Below the pieces are notes generated by a model. The model was not told where the DNA came from and searched no databases. It saw nothing but the letters and a program-made list of their open reading frames with translations. Both the position numbers and the translations under genes were made by a program. Shown here one piece after another: positions 30,559 to 36,564 of a DNA stretch of 36,564 nt. The stretch's first letter is position 1. Each line of letters starts with the position of its first letter. Source of the DNA: Nemertoderma westbladi (taxonomy: Eukaryota > Xenacoelomorpha > Nemertodermatida > Nemertodermatidae); assembly GCA_032718475.1 (NCBI GenBank), contig JAUCBJ010002401.1, positions 1 to 36,564 on the forward strand. Reading direction: 5' to 3'.

Positions 30559-33500
30559 TTAGTTTGTGACAGGCAGACGGGAATTATCCTTCACAACAAC
30601 TTCGGTCCCACAGAATCCATATCTAAAAATAAATAAATAAGAATATTTTAAAGAAAAAGCTAAAATGTTGTATTTGTTATCGATATATACAAAAATATTA
30701 TTATTATTTATTTATGTGGTTGTAGCTTCGAGCCCCGCCAGGGTCCACTCATCCACTGGGGTCGATAAAATGAGAACCAGTTGAATTACTGGAAGCAAAA
30801 TTTGGCATAGGAGTAGCGCCAACCCCTACCTTCGGGTAGCAGATAGGAGTAGCGCCCACCCCTACCTTCGGGTAGCAGATAGGAGTAGCGCCCACCCCTA
30901 CCTTCGGGTAGCAGATAGGAGTAGCGCCCACCCCCACCTTCGGGTAGCAGATAGGAGTAGCGCCCACCCCTACCCTCGGGTAGCAGATAGGAGTAGCGCC
31001 CACCCCTACCTTCGGGTAGCAGATATGAGTAGCGCCCACCCCTACCTTCGGGTAGCAGATAGGAGTAGCGCCCACCCCTACCTTCGGGTAGCAGATAGGA
31101 GTAGCGCCCACCCCTACCTTCGGGTAGCAGATAGGAGTAGCGCCCACCCCTACCTTCGGGTAGCAGATAGGAGTAGCGCCCACCCCTACCTTCGGGTAGC
31201 AGATAGGAGTAGCGCCCACCCCTACCTTCGGGTAGCAGATAGGAGTAGCGCCCACCCCTACCTTCGGGTAGCAGATAGGAGTAGCGCCCACCCCTACCTT
31301 CGGGTAGCAGATAGGAGTAGCGCCCCCCCTACCTTCGGGTAACAGATAGGAGTAGCGCCCACCCCTACCTTCGGGTAGCAGATAGGAGTAGCGCCCACCC
31401 CTACCTTCGGGTAGCAGATAGGAGTAGCGCCCACCCCTACCTTCGGGTAGCAGATAGGAGTAGCGCCCACCCCTACCCTCGGGTAACAGATAGGAGTAGC
31501 GCCCACCCCTACCTTCGGGTAGCAGATAGGAGTAGCGCCCACCCCTACCTTCGGGTAACAGATAGGAGTAGCGCCCACCCCTACCTTCGGGTAGCAGATA
31601 GGAGTAGCGCCCACCCCTACCTTCGGGTAACAGATAGGAGTAGCGCCCACCCCTACCTTCGGGTAGCAGATAGGAGTAGCGCCCACCCCTACCTTCGGGT
31701 AACAGATAGGAGTAGCGCCCACCCCTACCTTCGGGTAGCAGATAGGAGTAGCGCCCACCCCTACCTTCGGGTAACAGATAGGAGTAGCGCCCACCCCTAC
31801 CTTCGGGTAGCAGATAGGAGTAGCGCCCACCCCTACCTTCGGGTAACAGATAGGAGTAGCGCCCACCCCTACCTTCGGGTAACAGATAGGAGTAGCGCCC
31901 ACCCCTACCTTCGGGTAGCAGATAGGAGTAGCGCCCACCCCTACCTTCGGGTAGCAGATAGGAGTAGCGCCCACCCCTACCCTCGGGTAACAGATAGGAG
32001 TAGCGCCCACCCCTACCTTCGGGTAGCAGCTATCGAAAGAGGAGCCTACGGGTCGCCTTCGGCTTCAGCCGACTTGTTTTAATAGCATTACTATTAGAAT
32101 ATAATTATTATCATTAAATAAACTAATTTTTACGAATTAGCTACAAGATAATATAACATCTGTATAACAATAGTATAACTCACTTTTGGTTTACGTGTTG
32201 ACTATATGAACCGCTATGGGAGAACCTCTTGTAACATTTGCTGCACTGGAATGGCTTCTCTCCACTGTGCAGACGTCTGTGTTCGATCAGGTGGTGTTTG
32301 TGCTTGAAAGCTTTATTACATTCTTCGCAGACGTACGGGCGTTTACCTAAACCAAAGACAATGACATCATTAGTAAAGCCCTAATGAATTGTCATTTATA
32401 TTCTACCTGTCGAGGCATTATATTACAGTAGATAAAAGCTTATAAAATTATCACACGTATACAGTATATAAGTCATCTATATCGATCATAATATAATATT
32501 TAATTAAAAAATATAATAAAATATTATAACAAAAAATATTTATATTATATATTTTTAAATTTAAATTTAGAATATAATATAGTATTTATTATATTACACA
32601 GCTGGGTAATCTTCTAATTAAAATTACATCATTATACTGTATAAAAAAGTTATAAGGGTCACCCCCCCCCCCCCCCCCCCCCCTGCATTGGTCTAACTGC
32701 ATCTTTAATTATTATACCCATTATTCTCAGATAGATACCAACCAACATACGTATGCGATAATTTAATACATATGTGAAAATTATGTTGGTCTAACCTGTA
32801 TGTTCGTATACGTGGCGAACAAGGGAGCTGTTCTTGTGGAACACTTTGGGGCACATCGTGCAGGGGTACGATGTATCGTGGTCAGCGGATGCGATGGCTC
32901 CGGCGGAGGTCGGCGGACTGGACGACTCGCGTCCGGAATCCCCGGAATCGGACGACGGGAACGGGGGAATCACCGTGATCGGGTTCACGTAGTGAGGAAT
33001 AAACGGGTAAACTAGTTTGGGAACTTCTGAGTAATCGTTGAACGACGGGTCAATAATAGGGCGGCTGGCACCTGGTTTGAATTTCCCGCGCGAATCTTTA
33101 CTAATGATTAAGTTGTTATTAGCGACGTCGAGTGCTTTATTGGGGCTCAGGTCTAGCGGTTCGCTACAATCAGACACGTCCTCTTCTTTAGTCGAGAGGT
33201 TTAACGGGTGGTAAACATCCGTATCGTCGTTCCTAGAGACCGATAAATCTAAAGGTTGATCTAAACTTCCTTCCAGTGACGTTTTCTCTGTATCAGGTTT
33301 AGTGGCCTCGTTATTTTCGATATTCGACTGAGGTAAATCGGAGGGTTTAGGGGGACAATCTGTTTGAACCTTTACGAAATTTTCGTGGATTTGTTTGTAA
33401 CGAGTCAGCAAGTCGGTAAGAGGTGGGGGTTGGACCGACAGTGGGTTTATGTAGGGATTGAAGGGAATGAGGCTGGGGTGGAACCAGGTTGAGGGAGGAA

Positions 33501-36396
33501 TCGGGAAGGCCGGAGGCGGCAGAGTTGGCGAATGATGAGCGATTCGGGGAGGCGGGGGCGCGATTGAGACAGGCGAAATCACGGGTTTGGTCTTCTGATG
33601 TCGATGTCCGATAAGCGCGCTGGCTGAGAAGAGATGTTGCTTACGACGAAGGTTTCCAGAGTCGAGAATACTCGGCTTCACTCGTTTTACCGGGGACGTT
33701 TCCCATGATTGGCTGTTTGGCGTTGTTTCATTGGACATGTCCATCTGTGAGGTGGAGTCCGCCTCTATTTCTACTTTAATGGGTTTGATGAGGTCCGAAG
33801 GAATCTCTGGAGAGTGGGACCTCTTTAAACTTTCTTTAGATAATTTTGGTTCGATCATGCTGTAAGTAGTAAAGATATTGCACTGCTGTGGTCTGGATTC
33901 ACGTTGTGAGTCGAATTGATTCTCAGCCGGTTCACTTACTTCAGGGTGACTTGTCCCCTCTTGTTCCAGTGGGGGAGTGGAATTCCCAGATCGTAAAAGA
34001 AGGGTTTTATTTTCTTGCCTCTCGATTTTAGCTACATTGCTCTCAACTATACCTTCTACGGCATCACTCATTAGAGAGGGAGGAGGCAGGTTGTTAGACA
34101 CCACGTTTAGACTAGGCGTTGCTATGGAGTTGTACAGGGCTACCATATGGCCGTTGTACTGTTGGTATATGAGGGAGAGGTGGTTGTTTGGGGAGATAAG
34201 TGGGAATGTATTGGAAAAGTTCGGTGCGAACAAATTGGTAGGTTGTGTAACCGTGGGAACACTGGGTTGGGATGTTTGTTGGAATATGGGTAGTTGTTCG
34301 GGAGATTTCATAAGTGAGTTGTTAGCAACGCTACCGGTATTCAGGAAGGATTTTGTACATTTTTGACTCGACATGTGGCTGCTGTAACTCCCAGAGTGGC
34401 TGAACGTTTTGCAGCAGTTTTTGCACTGGAACGGCCGCTCACCTACAAAATAATTATAACACAAAATAATAATAAATGAATATTGTGACGTATGTGAGGC
34501 TATAAAAGCATTCTCACACTTAATATAAAAATTCACAAAGGGAAAATATGTAAATAAATGTAAAAATACAATGTTATGGTAAATATAGCCAAATATAAAA
34601 CTTGTCCAACATCTTTGTTGAACAAACAACAAAAGATATTTAGAAAAATTATAGCGGAAAAAGTTTTGTAGTGACTGACTGCACTCAAATAAAACTTGTA
34701 ATTCGTAATGAAAAATACCATATGCCATTGGTTCTTTTATACTAACCAGTATGTATTCGGAGATGCTCCTTTAGATGGTGTTTGTATTTGAAACATTTAT
34801 CGCAGAATGTGCAGGGGAATTTCCTGGCTTCGTTGGTGTGCGTCAGCATGTGACGCTGTAGTCGGTACGGGTTTAGGAAAGCCTTCCCACATTCCACACA
34901 TAACTAAAAGAAAATAGTATAGGTAAATAAATTAAAGCGTCACAGGCATCGAAGAGGGCCTAATTGTTTGCGCTATCGGAGCAGGGAATCGCAATGGGTT
35001 GCTATCACTTACAAATTCTTAGGCATCTCTCGCACCCGATTACAATAACGGAACACTTTCACAGAGATATGATGGCCCTTCAAGATTTAACAAATATGTT
35101 TAAGTTTGCCTAGACCACACTGATTGAATAGATTCCACAAACTATAATACATAATTTAGTAAAATAGTTTTGTATAACAGCTAAATGTTAAGATTGGTGG
35201 TACCTGATCTCTCGCGGGGTCATGGATGCTCAGATGTCTGAGTAATTGAGATTCCGCGACAAACTTGTAACCGCAGACGTGGCAGCTGTACTTGGTCGCA
35301 GCTCCCTCGCCATCCTCATGACGTAACTGCATGTGTTCCTTTAGCGAGGAGAATCTTCGATAGGTTTTGTCACAGAGCGGACACTTAATGGGTTCGCACT
35401 CGTCAGATTCTTCGTCAAACTTAAGAGAACAACCTAAATAATTATACGATTATAGATAAGTTAGTTATTTATAGTTACTGTTAAATATGAAATTTTTAAT
35501 AAATTATTTGCTTGCATTAAACTAATTAGCAATTAGCTTATGGATTTTACCCGAACAAAATTAAACTCACAAACTCAAATCAATCTAAATAATAAATAAT
35601 ACAACGTCATCGAATCAAATGTTAATAGGAAACAACCTTGTATATATATGGTATGTAAGTGTGAAAAAATTAATGGCGCAAAATGGTCGCAAATATAATG
35701 ACCATGTTTAGTGCGTGACATTTCTTTCAAAAATAAAGGGAAAAGAGCAGGTTACGGTGGAGGTGTTTTCAATCCAAAACAATAAAGGAAACTAGATTTC
35801 GTTTGCAATCCATTTTTTAGATAATTTTTTATCTTGCGACCATATTGTGCCACTATCTAGTGTAAAACGGATACCTGGGTCCTACTTGTACTTATTTAAG
35901 TATCCGTATCCGTACTTATCGTTGCCCTTGGGTAGGCTACACTTGCATCAATGTATTTATTTGTTGGAAAAAAGTTCGACTTTTTCCCTGGAACGCGAGT
36001 ATAAATCACTAAACATTACAATTTTGTTGAATCAGTGTGTTTTATGGAATGATGGTCTGTGAAAGTGGAGTTGGTCCTCTGACTGTGACTGTGAAGGTAG
36101 TGTTATAGTAGTTACTATAGTGTTATAGTAGTTACTGAAGCAATTCTGTAACTTTGCCTGTCGTTTGGCTATTGCTTGCCGAACATGGCTGGCTGGGGCA
36201 TGCAGGAGGTGCGCAGAGTAGTCTAGTCTACTAGTAGTTAGGTTACCTATACCTCACAAACTTACTGCACATTGATAGTAACTAAAGTAAGTGACTCACC
36301 GGATGTTGTGTCCGCAAATCTTAAAGTTGGTGAATGACTTTCTTCACATTTAATGTCATCTTTATCAATAACCGCTTGCTTGGCATTAAAATCCAT
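30559..36396 (-). CDS. ZEB: ZEB / zfh-1-like zinc-finger transcription factor
   Basis: Six exons on the minus strand: 36396-36300, 35433-35204, 34903-34747, 34442-32796, 32346-32184 and 30622-30559. All junctions are GT-AG and in phase, giving about 785 residues; an in-frame stop lies just upstream of the ATG. The N-terminal cluster has ZF1 (C50-H71, [17 protein letters not shown]), ZF2 (C83-H103), an extra finger (C111-H131), then the ZEB-type finger [18 protein letters not shown] and the Cys/His finger ending [16 protein letters not shown]. The C-terminal cluster is [33 protein letters not shown] and [16 protein letters not shown], with its last Cys (YGFC) supplied by exon 6. The middle has three CtBP-type motifs (QPLDLSV, HPLNLST, EPLDLSP) and a likely SUMO site, IKVE. 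These features mark ZEB, a DNA-binding repressor of E-box genes that recruits CtBP. I see no homeodomain, and the N-terminus is shorter than in vertebrate ZEB1/2. Confidence 0.88.
30720..30807 (+). repeat. SINE-tail-like fragment in ZEB intron 5
   Basis: GCTTCGAGCCCCGCC resembles a box B end. It is followed by CTGGGGTCGATAAAATGAG and AACCAGTTG, a type of sequence I associate with conserved SINE bodies in marine invertebrates. No box A is present, so it is truncated. The 36-bp array starts directly after it. Confidence 0.45.
30808..32030. repeat. 36-bp tandem array (about 34 units) with UUCG hairpin, in the last ZEB intron
   Basis: The unit is GATAGGAGTAGCGCCCACCC plus CTACCTTCGGGTAGCA, with an exact 36-bp period. 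Each unit contains CTACC-TTCG-GGTAG, a perfect 5-bp stem closing a cUUCGg tetraloop on the plus strand. Variants are GGTAACA for GGTAGCA and CCCTCGGG for CCTTCGGG. The variant units alternate regularly at 31540-31860, suggesting amplification of two-unit blocks. As 36 is divisible by three, long open frames arise (180 and 238 codons minus, 105 plus), which I treat as by-products. The array makes up most of the 1.56-kb intron between ZEB exons 5 and 6. Confidence 0.95.
32662..32683. repeat. C22 homopolymer (G22 on the ZEB sense strand), ZEB intron 4
   Basis: There are 22 consecutive C residues on the plus strand. They lie in the 449-base intron between ZEB exons 4 and 5, so the transcript would carry a G22 tract. 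Confidence 0.9.
35735..35800 (-). repeat. Dispersed repeat related to the 25.5-kb foldback element, in ZEB intron 1
   Basis: GAGCAGGTTAC, followed by GGTGTTTTCAATCCAAAACA and ATAAAGGAAACTAG, matches the reverse complement of about 25530-25580 with a few changes. Confidence 0.6.
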
Positions 36397-36564
36397 TGCT
36401 ATGTAAAGGCACTATGAATAAGGCACTAAATATTCGCAGACAGTATATAGATTTAGAAAAACAATTTACGAAAAGTTATGAAGCAAAATACCAATTAAAA
36501 CTACGGATGCAAAACTACTTAATGGATAGAAGTTTAGACTGGGCTGATTTATTCAACGCAACTC

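Noticed and set aside
31025-31342. Plus ORF of 105 codons with a [12 protein letters not shown] repeat
   Set aside because: Same 36-bp array read on the other strand.
30749-32010. Long minus ORFs of 180 and 238 codons with a [12 protein letters not shown] repeat
   Set aside because: They are produced by the 36-bp array, whose period keeps frames open; no start context, non-repeat domain or splice support. They lie in a ZEB intron.
32180-32182. TGA as the end of the ZEB-like protein
   Set aside because: It overlaps a strong GTGAGT donor, and stopping there would leave the last finger without its fourth zinc ligand, which exon 6 supplies. It could still be used if the intron is retained.
34443-34728. 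N-terminal extension of the large ZEB exon reading frame
   Set aside because: It runs through an intron: a TAG acceptor at 34443-34445 joins exon 3 in phase, and the extension is hydrophobic low-complexity sequence unlike ZEB.
30559-36396. PRDM3/16 (MECOM) identity for the zinc-finger gene
   Set aside because: Considered because of the two finger clusters and CtBP motifs, but the [18 protein letters not shown] and KHKHHLIEH finger sequences are specific to ZEB/zfh-1, and there is no PR domain.

Overview
This is a window of animal (metazoan) nuclear DNA, AT-rich and dense in repeats. Three things show this: spliced genes with GT-AG introns, metazoan-specific families (a ZEB/zfh-1 zinc-finger factor and an MK-STYX-like pseudophosphatase), and remnants of LINE, Ty3/gypsy and BEL/Pao retroelements. 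Introns are short (about 150-1560 bases). The species cannot be named from the sequence. A marine invertebrate fits, and a tunicate or another invertebrate deuterostome is a reasonable but weakly supported guess.

Layout. 1-3180 (minus): gag of a BEL/Pao LTR retrotransposon that runs off the left edge, followed by its probable leader and LTR-side repeats to about 5.4 kb. 6.68-8.07 kb: a 31-bp minisatellite of about 45 units, ending against a LINE fragment. 8.62-11.84 kb: an unusual element with inverted arms of about 0.42-0.46 kb, a SAP-domain ORF and a broken non-LTR-type reverse transcriptase. 14.38-16.12 kb and 21.84-23.57 kb: two intact, intronless, same-strand SLC13-family transporter genes, forming a direct segmental duplication. 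Between them (17.3-20.8 kb) lie a LINE interrupted by another LINE and a decayed gypsy pol. 24-27 kb: simple arrays, a tRNA-Ser-derived SINE-like unit and a foldback element. 27.44-28.75 kb (plus): three-exon STYXL1-like gene. 30.56-36.40 kb (minus): six-exon ZEB-like gene, convergent with STYXL1, whose last intron holds a 1.2-kb array of a 36-bp unit that encodes a UUCG tetraloop hairpin.

The genes do not form a pathway. The two transporters are paralogues, probably importing di-/tricarboxylates or sulfate with sodium. The STYXL1-like protein is a catalytically dead phosphatase-rhodanese fusion. The ZEB-like protein is a CtBP-recruiting transcriptional repressor. The most notable points are the inverted-arm reverse-transcriptase element, the hairpin array inside the ZEB gene, the apparent lack of a homeodomain in that ZEB, and the contrast between nearly identical transporter coding sequences and much more diverged flanks.
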